Of a stretch of 64,000 bases of DNA, positions 42,603 through 51,089 are shown piece by piece (positions within the stretch are counted from its first letter, which is position 1; each line of letters starts with the position of its first letter). The position numbers and the translations under genes were made by a program. The notes beneath the pieces were generated by a model. That model had not been told where the DNA came from, ran no database searches, and worked only from the letters and a program-made list of their open reading frames with translations. The stretch spans positions 1 through 64,000 of the forward strand of contig CAXGYF010000004.1 of NCBI GenBank assembly GCA_964013895.1. Direction: 5' to 3'. This stretch comes from MedAcidi-G1 sp002713545 (lineage in GTDB: Bacteria > Actinomycetota > Acidimicrobiia > Acidimicrobiales > MedAcidi-G1).

Positions 42603-43028
42603 TTATATAGCTTCGGGATAGTCGTAATCTTCTTCCATTGAACTAGCAATAAAAGAATGTGTAAGTACAACAGAAGTTTGGTCTGTCTCCAGATCACGGC
42701 GCTGTGTGATAAGAGCCACGAAACCAACTAAAACTAAATCAACGACAAAATGCACAGTCCAAAGAAAAATACCGCCTACCGCTACAGAAGCTAAAAAAGT
42801 GAAAACTGCTATACCACCCAAAATAATAGACACGTCTCTACGTCTTCTTTTTGCCGAGAGCGCACTTTGCGGCGATGAAACCTTATAGCCCTTTATTGAC
42901 GGAACGCTATAAACGTCAAGGTGATTAGCGATACCTGAAGCAGAAGATCTTGATGAAATTTGATTTCTTATTATCGGAGGAACCAGAACTGCTGCCCATA
43001 AAGCTCCCAGACCAAGAAGTATCAACAT
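42603..43028 (-). CDS. SepX/GlpR-like actinobacterial membrane protein
   Basis: A 141-aa protein. The N-terminus MLILLGLGALWAAVLVPPIIR is a membrane helix with the Trp-Ala-Ala-x-Leu-x-Pro-Pro pattern of the SepX/GlpR family. A basic cytoplasmic stretch (SAKRRRRDVS, about 55-64) and two further membrane helices (about 67-88 and 92-112) follow. SepX affects cell division in Streptomyces, and in Actinobacteria the gene often lies near a moeA-type gene (glp). Here moaC, moaA and moeA are directly upstream, which supports the call. The ATG at 43028 follows AAGGG by 7 nt. Confidence 0.65.
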   Translation of the reverse strand: MLILLGLGALWAAVLVPPIIRNQISSRSSASGIANHLDVYSVPSIKGYKVSSPQSALSAKRRRRDVSIILGGIAVFTFLASVAVGGIFLWTVHFVVDLVLVGFVALITQRRDLETDQTSVVLTHSFIASSMEEDYDYPEAI

Positions 43029-43095
43029 CCTATCACCCTTAAATTCGCCGCAATAGAAAAACAATAGTATAGGTTTGTTGCAATTACAGGGATAC

Positions 43096-43137
43096 TTTCG
43101 CGCTTTAAGCGCGATAAAGATTACTTAAAGCGCGAAA
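43096..43137. repeat. 14-bp perfect inverted repeat with an extra palindrome
   Basis: TTTCGCGCTTTAAG (43096..43109) and CTTAAAGCGCGAAA (43124..43137) are exact reverse complements, separated by 14 bases. The left arm also forms its own palindrome, CGCGCTTTAAGCGCG (43099..43113). So two alternative hairpins can form in the 119 nt between moaC and the SepX-like gene. No T-run follows on either strand, so it is not a standard terminator; attenuation, a protein site or transcript processing are possible. Confidence 0.75.
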
Positions 43138-43147
43138 AAAACTACTA

Positions 43148-43630
43148 TTAAGATCTATACCAGTTTCCAGACTTTCCACCGGTCTTTTCTAATAGTTTGA
43201 CTTCTTCAATAGTAATTGACTTATCCACAGCCTTACACATATCGTAAATAGTCAACGCTGCGACAGAACAAGCTGTTAGAGCTTCTATCTCAACACCGGT
43301 TTTTCCAAATGTTTTGACAGTCGCCTCTATCTCGACGTGCCTTTCTTTGATTTTAAAATCCACAGAAACGAAATTAATTACCAGCGGATGGCAAAGCGGA
43401 ATCAAATCTGATGTTTTTTTCGCAGCCTGAATTCCAGCAACTCTTGCGACTCCCAACACATCACCTTTTTTAAGCTCTTGCTTCTTCAAGGCCTCTATAG
43501 TTTCAACACCCATAAAAACTTTTCCGGATGCAGTCGCACTTCTATTCGTATCCTCTTTACACCCAACGTCTACCATCTGCGCTTTTCCGTCTTCGTCTAC
43601 GTGCGTCAATTTCTCACTATCAGGCTTCAA
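43148..43630 (-). CDS. moaC: Cyclic pyranopterin monophosphate synthase
   Basis: MoaC rearranges the MoaA product to cyclic pyranopterin monophosphate in molybdenum-cofactor synthesis. In 160 aa: LTHVDEDGKAQMVDVG at the start, IPLCHPL (about 78-84) with the catalytic Cys-His, VEIEATVKTFGKTGVEMEA-like block (about 98-116) and MCKAVDK with the catalytic Lys. It starts with TTG, with AAGGA 8 nt before, 12 nt after moaA. Confidence 0.95.
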   Translation of the reverse strand: MKPDSEKLTHVDEDGKAQMVDVGCKEDTNRSATASGKVFMGVETIEALKKQELKKGDVLGVARVAGIQAAKKTSDLIPLCHPLVINFVSVDFKIKERHVEIEATVKTFGKTGVEIEALTACSVAALTIYDMCKAVDKSITIEEVKLLEKTGGKSGNWYRS

Positions 43631-43642
43631 AATCTTTCCTTT

Positions 43643-44626
43643 TCATCCACCGATTTGAGACATACTTCTAGCAGGACGGATGAAATCAACATTTCCGATC
43701 CCATGACCTTCACGCTTTGCTCGAACCGCCCGCTCTAAGAGCTCGCATATTTCTTTATCAGTACTTTCAGATCTAAGTACTTCCTTAAGGTCGAATTCCT
43801 CATTTGAAAACAGACAGTTTCGGAATTGTCCGTCTGCGGTGATTCTTATTCGATCGCAAGTGTCACAGAATTTTTCAGTAACACTAGCCACGATCCCAAT
43901 TTCTCCCCGACCATCTAAATATCTGAATCGACTGGCCGGTGCGTTTGAACGTTCAACAGGCTCTAAAGGATAAACAGCATTTATTTTAGAAAATATCTCT
44001 TTTAAAGAAACAACCGAAAGAGTTGACCACTTTTCGTCAGCATCAAGAGGCATAAACTCTATGAATCTAACGGTTACACCCAGTTCTCTTCCAAACTTTG
44101 CAAAATCTATTATTTCGTCTTCGTTAATTCCGCGCATTACCACAACATTTATTTTCACAGGAGATAAACCTGCCTCAATAGAAGCTTCGATGCCGGTTAT
44201 CACCTTTTCCATCTCATCTCGCAGAGTAATTTCTTTAAATCTTTCTGCTTTTAAAGAGTCGATAGAAATATTGACTCTATTTAAACCTGCGTCAAAGAAA
44301 ATCTGCGCGTTCTTGCTTAGATTTATTCCGTTAGTGGTAAGAGCAATTTCTATCGGCAACTCGGAAAGCATAGAAATCAAATCTGGGAGATTTGCGCGCA
44401 GGGTTGGTTCGCCCCCAGTAAGGCGAACACTATTTATTCCGTAATTTTTAACCAGAATTTTAGTTATACGAGTAATTTCCTCAAAAGTTAAAAGTTCTTC
44501 TCGTTTTAGCCAATCTAGACCCTCTTCAGGCATGCAATACTGGCAGCGAAAATTACATCTGTCTGTTACAGATATTCGAAAATCTTTATGAACTCGACCA
44601 AAAAGATCAACTAGTTCTTTACCCAT
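43643..44626 (-). CDS. moaA: GTP 3',8-cyclase (radical SAM)
   Basis: A 327-aa radical SAM enzyme that converts GTP to 3',8-cyclo-GTP. The N-terminal cluster motif is CNFRCQYC (Cys24, 28, 31). The C-terminal cluster is in FCDTCDRIRITADGQFRNCLF, and the chain ends in the Gly-Gly tail needed for activity (SQIGG). It lies between moeA and moaC in one run. Confidence 0.96.
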   Translation of the reverse strand: MGKELVDLFGRVHKDFRISVTDRCNFRCQYCMPEEGLDWLKREELLTFEEITRITKILVKNYGINSVRLTGGEPTLRANLPDLISMLSELPIEIALTTNGINLSKNAQIFFDAGLNRVNISIDSLKAERFKEITLRDEMEKVITGIEASIEAGLSPVKINVVVMRGINEDEIIDFAKFGRELGVTVRFIEFMPLDADEKWSTLSVVSLKEIFSKINAVYPLEPVERSNAPASRFRYLDGRGEIGIVASVTEKFCDTCDRIRITADGQFRNCLFSNEEFDLKEVLRSESTDKEICELLERAVRAKREGHGIGNVDFIRPARSMSQIGG

Positions 44627-44643
44627 AAATTAAGCGTAGAGGA

Positions 44644-45858
44644 TCAATTTATTTCTGGCTCGCTTAATTGCATGACATCAACTAAATCTCCCTCTTTTAC
44701 CCCTTCTCCATTTGGCAAAACGGCAAGACCTTGAGCATTCGCCATTGCTGCGAGTTGATGTGATCCTTGTCCTTCCAAAAATGACACTTCATAAGAGTCG
44801 TTGTTTCTTGCAAGGGTGACTCTGGCAAAATGAACTTTGCCGTCTTTTCGGCGTTTTAATGAAGTAGTTGCCTTAGCTTTCAGGTATGGTCGCCAAATTT
44901 GTTCGTATCCCATTATTTTTAGCAAAGCCGGTCGCATGAAAAGCTCAAAGGAAACCATAGCTGAAACAGGGTTGCCCGGTAAGCCAAAAATTGGCACACC
45001 ATTTAGCAAGCCAAAAGCAAGAGGTTTCGCCGGTTTGATAGCTACTTGCATCCATTTCATTTCTCCTAGGCGATCGAGTACGACTTTGACGTAATCAAAA
45101 TCTCCCATGCTCACCCCACCCGATGTCACTATCGCATCACATTTTTCAACACCAGAAAAAAGTGCGGATTCTATATCTTTCTCGTCATCTGGAATTAACC
45201 CCAGATCAATAACTTCAACTCCCATCTCATCTAAAAGAGCTTTTATGGAGTGACGATTGGAGTCGCGAATTTGTCCAGGTTTCAGATCTGAGGCGCCTTG
45301 AACTAATTCATCCCCTGTTGACATCACCCCTACTATCGGTCTTTTAAATACAGTTACTTTTTCAAGTCCTATTGTTGCAAAGACACCTATATGCGCAGCG
45401 CCGATTAAAGTTCCCGGATCAAATAGCTCTGTACCTTTAACAAAGTCCTCTCCTGGTTGACGGATGAAGTTTCCATTTTTAACACCTTCTTCCACTATTA
45501 CTGAATCACTTGTTTCAACTTCTCTGGTTTTTTCGACCATTACCACAGAATCTGCCCCTTGAGGGATTACAGCACCCGTCATAATTCTGACTGCTTCACC
45601 GGATCCAACTTCAAAATCAGGAACTTTTCCAGCCGGTAAAGTTCCTATAACTTTTAATTCGACTGGTGCACTTTCCGTGTCAGACGCTCTGACCGCGTAA
45701 CCGTCCATTGCCGTGTTTGGAAATGGCGGAATGTCATCATTTGAAATAACTGTTTCAGCTAATACAAGTCCGCGTGATTTCGAAATCTCAACCTCTTCAG
45801 CAGAAAGTTTTGAACACTTGCCAAATACGAATTCTTGTGCTTCTTCTAATTCGATCAC
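44644..45858 (-). CDS. moeA: Molybdopterin molybdenumtransferase
   Basis: A 404-aa MoeA that inserts molybdate into adenylylated molybdopterin. MDGYAVRASD (about 51-60), IMTGAVIPQGADSVVMVEKT (about 93-112), GVMSTGDELV (about 178-187), GGVSMGDFDYVK (about 246-257), and PIFGLPGNPVSAMVSFELF (about 289-307) are all family blocks. The start is GTG. It heads the moeA-moaA-moaC run; in many Actinobacteria this paralogue (glp) sits near the sepX/glpR gene. Confidence 0.95.
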   Translation of the reverse strand: MIELEEAQEFVFGKCSKLSAEEVEISKSRGLVLAETVISNDDIPPFPNTAMDGYAVRASDTESAPVELKVIGTLPAGKVPDFEVGSGEAVRIMTGAVIPQGADSVVMVEKTREVETSDSVIVEEGVKNGNFIRQPGEDFVKGTELFDPGTLIGAAHIGVFATIGLEKVTVFKRPIVGVMSTGDELVQGASDLKPGQIRDSNRHSIKALLDEMGVEVIDLGLIPDDEKDIESALFSGVEKCDAIVTSGGVSMGDFDYVKVVLDRLGEMKWMQVAIKPAKPLAFGLLNGVPIFGLPGNPVSAMVSFELFMRPALLKIMGYEQIWRPYLKAKATTSLKRRKDGKVHFARVTLARNNDSYEVSFLEGQGSHQLAAMANAQGLAVLPNGEGVKEGDLVDVMQLSEPEIN

Positions 45859-45884
45859 AGTTCGAGAGTAGCGACTAAATGCGC

Positions 45885-46475
45885 TTATTCACCAGTCCCA
45901 AGTGAATGTTCCGAGCCTTTCAATAACCTTTTAAAATTTGCTCGGTGTCTTACAAGAATCAAAATAGACAGAGAAAGCGCTGCGAATAGTTCTTCTAGAT
46001 CAGATTCAAACAGACCCACACACAAAGGCATCAACATTGCAATTGAAATAGATGCTACAGAAACCTTTTTTGAAATTTTTGCTACTAATAAAAAACCTAT
46101 TGTGCATAATCCCCCGACTAAAGGAAATAGCACCCAACAGCCTCCTGCTCCTGTTGCAACTCCTTTTCCTCCACGAAATTTTCTTGTTATTGGAAAAACA
46201 TGCCCTAGTACTGATGCAAGCCAACACGTAAGACCCAGTGAGGTGTCATCAATCAATAGCCCGATTGCAGCGGCAATAGATCCTTTACTGAAGTCAGCAA
46301 GAAGAACAAGTATCCCTGCACGGCGGCCAACTAAACGTAAAACATTTGTCGCCCCAGGATTGCCAGAACCTGACTGCGTGGGATCAAAACCTTTTCTGTT
46401 AGAAACAAGATGAGCAGACGGAAGGCTCCCTAAAAAATAACAAAGAGAAATCGCCAACACCCAAAGGAAGACCAT
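45885..46475 (-). CDS. plsY: Glycerol-3-phosphate acyltransferase
   Basis: A 196-aa integral membrane enzyme with five helices. The three PlsY motifs are visible: GSLPSAHLVS (about 16-25), SGNPGATNVLRLVGRRAG (about 37-54), and FRGGKGVATGAG (about 99-110) with the acyl-phosphate-binding glycines. It makes 1-acyl-glycerol-3-phosphate from acyl-phosphate in membrane lipid synthesis. It is 26 nt upstream of moeA; no plsX gene is nearby. Confidence 0.94.
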   Translation of the reverse strand: MVFLWVLAISLCYFLGSLPSAHLVSNRKGFDPTQSGSGNPGATNVLRLVGRRAGILVLLADFSKGSIAAAIGLLIDDTSLGLTCWLASVLGHVFPITRKFRGGKGVATGAGGCWVLFPLVGGLCTIGFLLVAKISKKVSVASISIAMLMPLCVGLFESDLEELFAALSLSILILVRHRANFKRLLKGSEHSLGTGE

Positions 46476-46573
46476 CCCTATAGCATGACCGATAATTAAG
46501 AAAAAATCATGTCATTGTTTAATAGCTGTATCTTTTATAGTTCAGTTCTTAAAGAATTAAATTGGGTGCGATT

Positions 46574-46906
46574 ATGCCAACATACATTTATAGGTGTCAG
46601 ACCTGTGAAAAAGAGTTCGAGATAGTTCAATCTTTCAAAGATGATCCTCTGGAAGAATGCCCTTCTGATTGCCTAGGTGCAGTTAAAAAAGTATTTTCTG
46701 GGGTTGGAATCTCTTTTAAAGGCTCCGGTTTCTACAAAAATGATCACGGGGCAAATTCAAAAAATAAACCCTCAGACACCACTCCGAAGGAACCATCAAA
46801 AGAAAACGAAAAGAAAAAATCAGATTCACCTAAAGAAAAAACTTCTACTGAATCCAGCAAAAAAGAGACTAAACCTTCAAAGAAGTCCAGTTCTTCTTCA
46901 ACTTGA
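46574..46906 (+). CDS. FmdB-family zinc-ribbon protein
   Basis: A 110-aa protein with an N-terminal zinc ribbon: MPTYIYRCQTCEKEFEIVQ with Cys8 and Cys11, then CPSDC at about 29-33, and VKKVFSGVGISFKGSGFY (about 38-55), the hallmark of the putative regulatory protein FmdB. The second half is a low-complexity Lys/Ser/Glu-rich tail (about 60-110). The ATG at 46574 gives the family's MPxYxYRC start; a TTG at 46562 lies upstream. It has its own transcript opposite plsY. Function not established. Confidence 0.87.
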   Translation: MPTYIYRCQTCEKEFEIVQSFKDDPLEECPSDCLGAVKKVFSGVGISFKGSGFYKNDHGANSKNKPSDTTPKEPSKENEKKKSDSPKEKTSTESSKKETKPSKKSSSSST

Positions 46907-46916
46907 TCAAAAGTAT

Positions 46917-48260
46917 CTAAGCTCCAGAAACAGTCAATTCATTTATTACCACTGTCGAACCCGCTGAGCTCATTGGAAGCCACTCCAAATCATTTCCCAC
47001 TTCGCTCACGTCTTTCAACATTTTTTGAATTGTCGAACCTATTGTAAACTCACGAAGCGGTTCAGATAACTCCCCATTGCTGATTCTCAACCCCTCCGCT
47101 CCGGTTGAAAAATCTCCACTGATCGGATTAACACCTGAATGCAAGCCTGTAACACTCTGGATCAAAATTCCATTATCTATACCCGCAATCAAATCGACGG
47201 GATTCCTGCCTCCAGGGTTAAGGGATATCGCTTGAATCCCAACCCCCGGTGTTGAAGCGTAACTTCGTATCGCTGAACCAGTAGAAGTCGATGATGCCTT
47301 TCTAGCTGTCCAAACATTGTGTAAAAACATTTTCAATTCACCATTTTCTATAAGAACATTACGCCGAGTTGCTAAACCTTCACCATCAGTTTCGGTAGCA
47401 GTAAACGCTTGAGGGTTCGTAGGATCATCGACAAGAGAAATGATGGGACTCGCTACTTCCTCGCCTAGACGATCGGCAAACAGGGATCTGCCTTTTAATA
47501 CCATTTCAGCACTCAAAGTGCTCCCTACTATTTGCAAAAATTGCGCAGAGACCCAAGGGTCTAATACGACAGTTAATCTCTCCGACTTTGGCTTGGTCGA
47601 ACCAAGCATTCTCGTAGCTCTATCCGAGGCATCAGATGCTGCCTTTGCAATATCTAGCTCTTCTGGACTTCTACCTATAGAAAAGCCAAAACCAGTTTGA
47701 GTCTCGTTGTTCTCTTCGGCGAGAGCGTAAACCATTAAAGAGCAACCACTCTCTTTAGAGGAGGAACGTATCCCAGTGCTTGTGGCTATAGCGGACTCAC
47801 TCACAACATCTGTGTATTCCGAAGACTCAATACCACTAATTCTCTTGTCGGTCTGCAACGTGAGTTTTTCTAGTTCGAGGGCATAATCTATTTTTTCACT
47901 CGTGGAAAGTGAGTTAACACCATCGCTGTAAACCTCAAGTGAAACACTCTTCACTCCGTCAGGTTCAGCTAGTCCTGAAAACTCATCCGGACTAGCAAAA
48001 CTAGCGTTGTCTCGAGCTTCATTTAAAACTTCTAATAACTCATTTTCTTCTAAAGTGCCCGCATAAGCAAAACCTTGACGCCCATCTTTTATTACTCTTA
48101 CGCCTATACCTTGTGACTCTGCGACCGTCAGTGATTCAATTTCGCCCTCGTAAGCACGTATTTCTGTTTCCCTGTCGCTTGTCACGACAGCTTCTACCTG
48201 CTCGTCTGAATTACCCCAACCGGTTACGCGTTCTGCTATTTCAATTAATTCAGCCGACAT
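46917..48260 (-). CDS. TldE/PmbA-type protease subunit
   Basis: A 447-aa TldD/PmbA-family protein, the non-catalytic or regulatory member of the heterodimeric metalloprotease. GVRVIKDGRQGFAYAGTLEEN (about 54-74), VVLDPWVSAQFLQIVGS (about 232-248) and the C-terminal ISNGELSEPLREFTIGSTIQKML block match PmbA. The HExxxH motif is absent, as expected. The ATG overlaps the tldD stop (TAATG). A longer frame begins upstream within tldD, but the short start is far more plausible. The pair trims peptide substrates such as modified-peptide precursors and CcdA-like antitoxins. Confidence 0.9.
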   Translation of the reverse strand: MSAELIEIAERVTGWGNSDEQVEAVVTSDRETEIRAYEGEIESLTVAESQGIGVRVIKDGRQGFAYAGTLEENELLEVLNEARDNASFASPDEFSGLAEPDGVKSVSLEVYSDGVNSLSTSEKIDYALELEKLTLQTDKRISGIESSEYTDVVSESAIATSTGIRSSSKESGCSLMVYALAEENNETQTGFGFSIGRSPEELDIAKAASDASDRATRMLGSTKPKSERLTVVLDPWVSAQFLQIVGSTLSAEMVLKGRSLFADRLGEEVASPIISLVDDPTNPQAFTATETDGEGLATRRNVLIENGELKMFLHNVWTARKASSTSTGSAIRSYASTPGVGIQAISLNPGGRNPVDLIAGIDNGILIQSVTGLHSGVNPISGDFSTGAEGLRISNGELSEPLREFTIGSTIQKMLKDVSEVGNDLEWLPMSSAGSTVVINELTVSGA

Positions 48261-49690
48261 TACGTTGCTGTGCCTCCTACAGTTAAACGCTTCACACGTA
48301 AAGTCGGAGTTCCATCTCCCACCGGAACTCCTTGACCATCTTTTCCGCATGTACCAGGTGAACCCATTGCGAAATCATCAGCAATAGCATCAATATCTAA
48401 AAGAACTTGGGGGCCATTACCAATCAAATTGCCATCTCTAATAGGAGCTCCTAGTTTTCCGTTCTCGATCAAATAAGCTTCCGTCATACCAAAAACAAAA
48501 TCACCTGTTGCTGTGTTAACTTGGCCGCCACCCAATTGAGCGACATAAATCCCGTACTCAGTATCTTCGATAATTTCTTTTGGGTTGCCGTCTCCTGCGG
48601 CTAGAAAAGTATTAGTCATTCTTACCATAGGCAGATGTCTATAACTTTGCCTCCGTCCATTGCCTGAACTCAATCGTCCATGCTTGCGAGCTCGTTGCCA
48701 ATCCCACATGTAGTCGGTTAAAACTCCATCTTCGATTAAAACATTTTGGTGTGCAGGGTTTCCTTCATCATCTATCGCAAATCTCCCCCACTCTCCGACC
48801 ATTGTTCCGTCATCCACCAAAGTCACATTTGGAGCGGCTACTACTTCCCCTTGTTTGCCTGCAAATACTGAAGCCGACTTTTCAATCAAATCTGCCTCGA
48901 GGCCATGCCCACAAGCTTCATGAAAAAGTACACCCCCACCCCCCGGACCTACGACTACTGGCATTTCGCCGCTAGGTGCGGGGACAGAATCTAATTTGGT
49001 GACAGCTCTCGTGGCAGCTTTACGCGCTACCTCAACCACGTTCACGTCTTCAAATAGCTCAAAACCAACTGTCATACCAACAGATTCTCTTCCCGTCTGC
49101 ATGCCTGCATCGCCTGCTGCCACGCAGGAAACTGAAAAAAAGCTTCTTATCTGCCTATCTCCGGTTAAGAGGCCTTCGCTGTTTGCTATCTGTACAATCC
49201 GATGACTGTCTCCGTACCTAGCCGCTACTTGCGTTACAGGAAGTCCAGCTTCACGCACTGATTCGTCTGCAGATTTTAATAAAGCAACTTTTTTACTTTT
49301 TGATACTTCTTTCGGCAATATTTCTATTTCGGAGATATTTGGGATTCTTTCATTTCCCAAATCAATTTCAACAATCGATTCAGAATTACTTCGCGCTGCA
49401 GATGACGCAGCTTTTGCCGCTTTATGAAGACCTGAAGCTGAAAGATCGGCTGTATGAGCAAATCCCGTGGTTTCTCCCGAAACCACGCGAATTCCTGCCC
49501 CTCTGTCTCTACCGTTGTTCAATTCTTCGACCAAACCATCGTCGAGAACTGCTGAGGTCGATCTTCTATCTTCCACAAAAATCTCCGCGAATGACCCCCC
49601 TGACTTCATTGCTGAAGAAAGAACTTCTTCCAAAATATCTGATGATACTATTTGTGTTTCAGTCAAGAATTTTCCTTTTCGATCGCCCAC
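48260..49690 (-). CDS. tldD: TldD-type zinc protease subunit
   Basis: A 476-aa TldD protein. The zinc motif HEACGHGLEAD is at about residues 258-268 (His-Glu-x-x-x-His). A third ligand is expected in the C-terminal CGKDGQGVPVGDGTPTLRV region. RGAGIRVVSGETTGFAHTADL (about 45-65) and VVGPGGGGVLFHE are family blocks. It is translationally coupled to the TldE gene. The start is uncertain: GTG at 49690, or TTG at 49666, which has AAAGGA 6 nt before it. Confidence 0.92.
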   Translation of the reverse strand: MGDRKGKFLTETQIVSSDILEEVLSSAMKSGGSFAEIFVEDRRSTSAVLDDGLVEELNNGRDRGAGIRVVSGETTGFAHTADLSASGLHKAAKAASSAARSNSESIVEIDLGNERIPNISEIEILPKEVSKSKKVALLKSADESVREAGLPVTQVAARYGDSHRIVQIANSEGLLTGDRQIRSFFSVSCVAAGDAGMQTGRESVGMTVGFELFEDVNVVEVARKAATRAVTKLDSVPAPSGEMPVVVGPGGGGVLFHEACGHGLEADLIEKSASVFAGKQGEVVAAPNVTLVDDGTMVGEWGRFAIDDEGNPAHQNVLIEDGVLTDYMWDWQRARKHGRLSSGNGRRQSYRHLPMVRMTNTFLAAGDGNPKEIIEDTEYGIYVAQLGGGQVNTATGDFVFGMTEAYLIENGKLGAPIRDGNLIGNGPQVLLDIDAIADDFAMGSPGTCGKDGQGVPVGDGTPTLRVKRLTVGGTAT

Positions 49691-49770
49691 TAGAACTCTA
49701 TTTAATTATTTCGTTTTTAAAAAATTATCCCTGATTATAAAATCAAGCCTTAAATGCGTATCGTACCTAG

Positions 49771-50157
49771 GTGGAGCTTAAGACAGGACTTCGTGGTACG
49801 GCCTTTTTGAAAGTAGAAGAAAAGGATCTATCGATCGCCTTTAACTCAGGTGCGGTACCGGTCCTTGCCACACCAAGAGTTGTAGCTCTCATGGAAGAAG
49901 CAACGCTTGATGCTATTGAAGAAAGTTTAGAAAAAAACAGAACTACTGTAGGTATGAGAGTGCGAATAGATCACTTAACACCAATTTCTCTGGGCAAGAG
50001 TATTGCGGCTCATGCGATTCTCGAACAAGTTGATGGAAGAAGATTAACTTTTTCAGCAACAGTGGAAACTGAAAAAGAAAAACTTCTCGTGGCTAACGCA
50101 ACAATTACGCGAGTAATAGTTAACACCGAAGAATTTCTTGACGGTGTTAAGTCTTAA
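49771..50157 (+). CDS. Hot-dog fold thioesterase (FlK-like)
   Basis: A 128-aa hot-dog protein of the fluoroacetyl-CoA thioesterase-like group. VPVLATPRVVALMEEATLDAI (about 28-48) and TTVGMRVRIDHLTPISLGKSI (about 60-80) hold the Thr/Ser, Glu and His positions used for catalysis in FlK. True fluoroacetate resistance is unlikely on context; this group is common in heterotrophic bacteria. The start is GTG with no visible Shine-Dalgarno, so the mRNA may be leaderless. Confidence 0.83.
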   Translation: MELKTGLRGTAFLKVEEKDLSIAFNSGAVPVLATPRVVALMEEATLDAIEESLEKNRTTVGMRVRIDHLTPISLGKSIAAHAILEQVDGRRLTFSATVETEKEKLLVANATITRVIVNTEEFLDGVKS

Positions 50158-50171
50158 AGTTTTCGAATTCA

Positions 50172-51011
50172 ATGATTAAAGACTTTCTAAAGAAAAGCAC
50201 TAATCCGAAGGCTGACTCTTCCCTGCCCACAATGAGCCTAAAAACAGGGATGAAATGGTGGTTAGAGATAGCACTCATACTCTTCTTTTATTTAATTTAC
50301 TCTTTCGCCCGTAATCAATTCGGTTCAGCAAGCGTGTCGCCAAGTAAAGCTTTAGAAAATGCTGAGATGATTATTGATTTAGAAAAATCAATAGGAACCT
50401 TCAAGGAACTTCAAATACAGAATTTTTTCATCGAATGGACTTGGTTTATTCAATTCTGGAATGTTTTTTATGGAACTTTTCATTTTGGGGTAACAATTTT
50501 TGCGCTGGTTTGGCTGTACATAAAGTTTCCATCGAAATACTCACGACAACGATTCTTTCTTTTAAGCTCGACTGGTACTGCACTAATTGGATTTAGCCTT
50601 TTTCCTTTAATGCCCCCCCGTCTTCTTTCTAATTGTGGGGAGTTTGGAGCATGTTTAACTGGTGCATACCCTTTTGTTGACACTCTTTCAGAAGTTGGAG
50701 GTCTTTGGTCTTTTGACTCCGGGACTATGCAGAAAGTAAGCAATCAATTTGCCGCAATGCCAAGCCTTCATTTTGCCTGGTCTCTCTGGTGCGCCATAGC
50801 CTTATACCCAATCTTAAAAAGTCGAAGATTGAAACTGTTGATTTGTTTATACCCGGCAGCCACTACTTTCTCCGTAATAGTTACTGCTAATCATTACTGG
50901 GTTGACGTTTTAGGAGGCGTCATGTCTCTGGGATTAGGGTTTTATATAACAGAAATCTTGATGTCGTCAAAAATACGACTTATGCCTTCGTCCTTTCGAA
51001 GAAATACTTAA
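50172..51011 (+). CDS. PAP2-family membrane phosphatase/phosphotransferase
   Basis: A 279-aa membrane protein with about six helices. The PAP2 motifs are partly visible: PLMPPRL in place of motif 1 region (about 139-145), AAMPSLHFAWSLW (about 193-205) for motif 2, and TANHYWVDVLGG (about 236-247) for motif 3 with the catalytic His and Asp. The Ser-Leu-His variant of motif 2 is usual in inositol-phosphoceramide-synthase-like actinobacterial members. It may handle a polyprenyl or phospholipid phosphate. It starts 14 nt after the thioesterase gene. Confidence 0.85.
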   Translation: MIKDFLKKSTNPKADSSLPTMSLKTGMKWWLEIALILFFYLIYSFARNQFGSASVSPSKALENAEMIIDLEKSIGTFKELQIQNFFIEWTWFIQFWNVFYGTFHFGVTIFALVWLYIKFPSKYSRQRFFLLSSTGTALIGFSLFPLMPPRLLSNCGEFGACLTGAYPFVDTLSEVGGLWSFDSGTMQKVSNQFAAMPSLHFAWSLWCAIALYPILKSRRLKLLICLYPAATTFSVIVTANHYWVDVLGGVMSLGLGFYITEILMSSKIRLMPSSFRRNT

Positions 51012-51089
51012 ATAAAAGCAGTTGGGATATGGAAAACTCTTGCTGTCTTCTAAAATTAAGCAGACGATATTTGTCCTGACGTAGAAAGA

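Noticed and set aside
43096..43137. Rho-independent terminator for moaC
   Set aside because: The hairpin is strong, but no T-run follows it on either strand; the adjacent tract is A on the plus strand.
46917..48350. 477-aa form of the TldE protein with a basic N-terminal extension
   Set aside because: The additional 30 residues lie inside tldD in another frame; the ATG at 48260 overlaps the tldD stop as expected for coupled genes.
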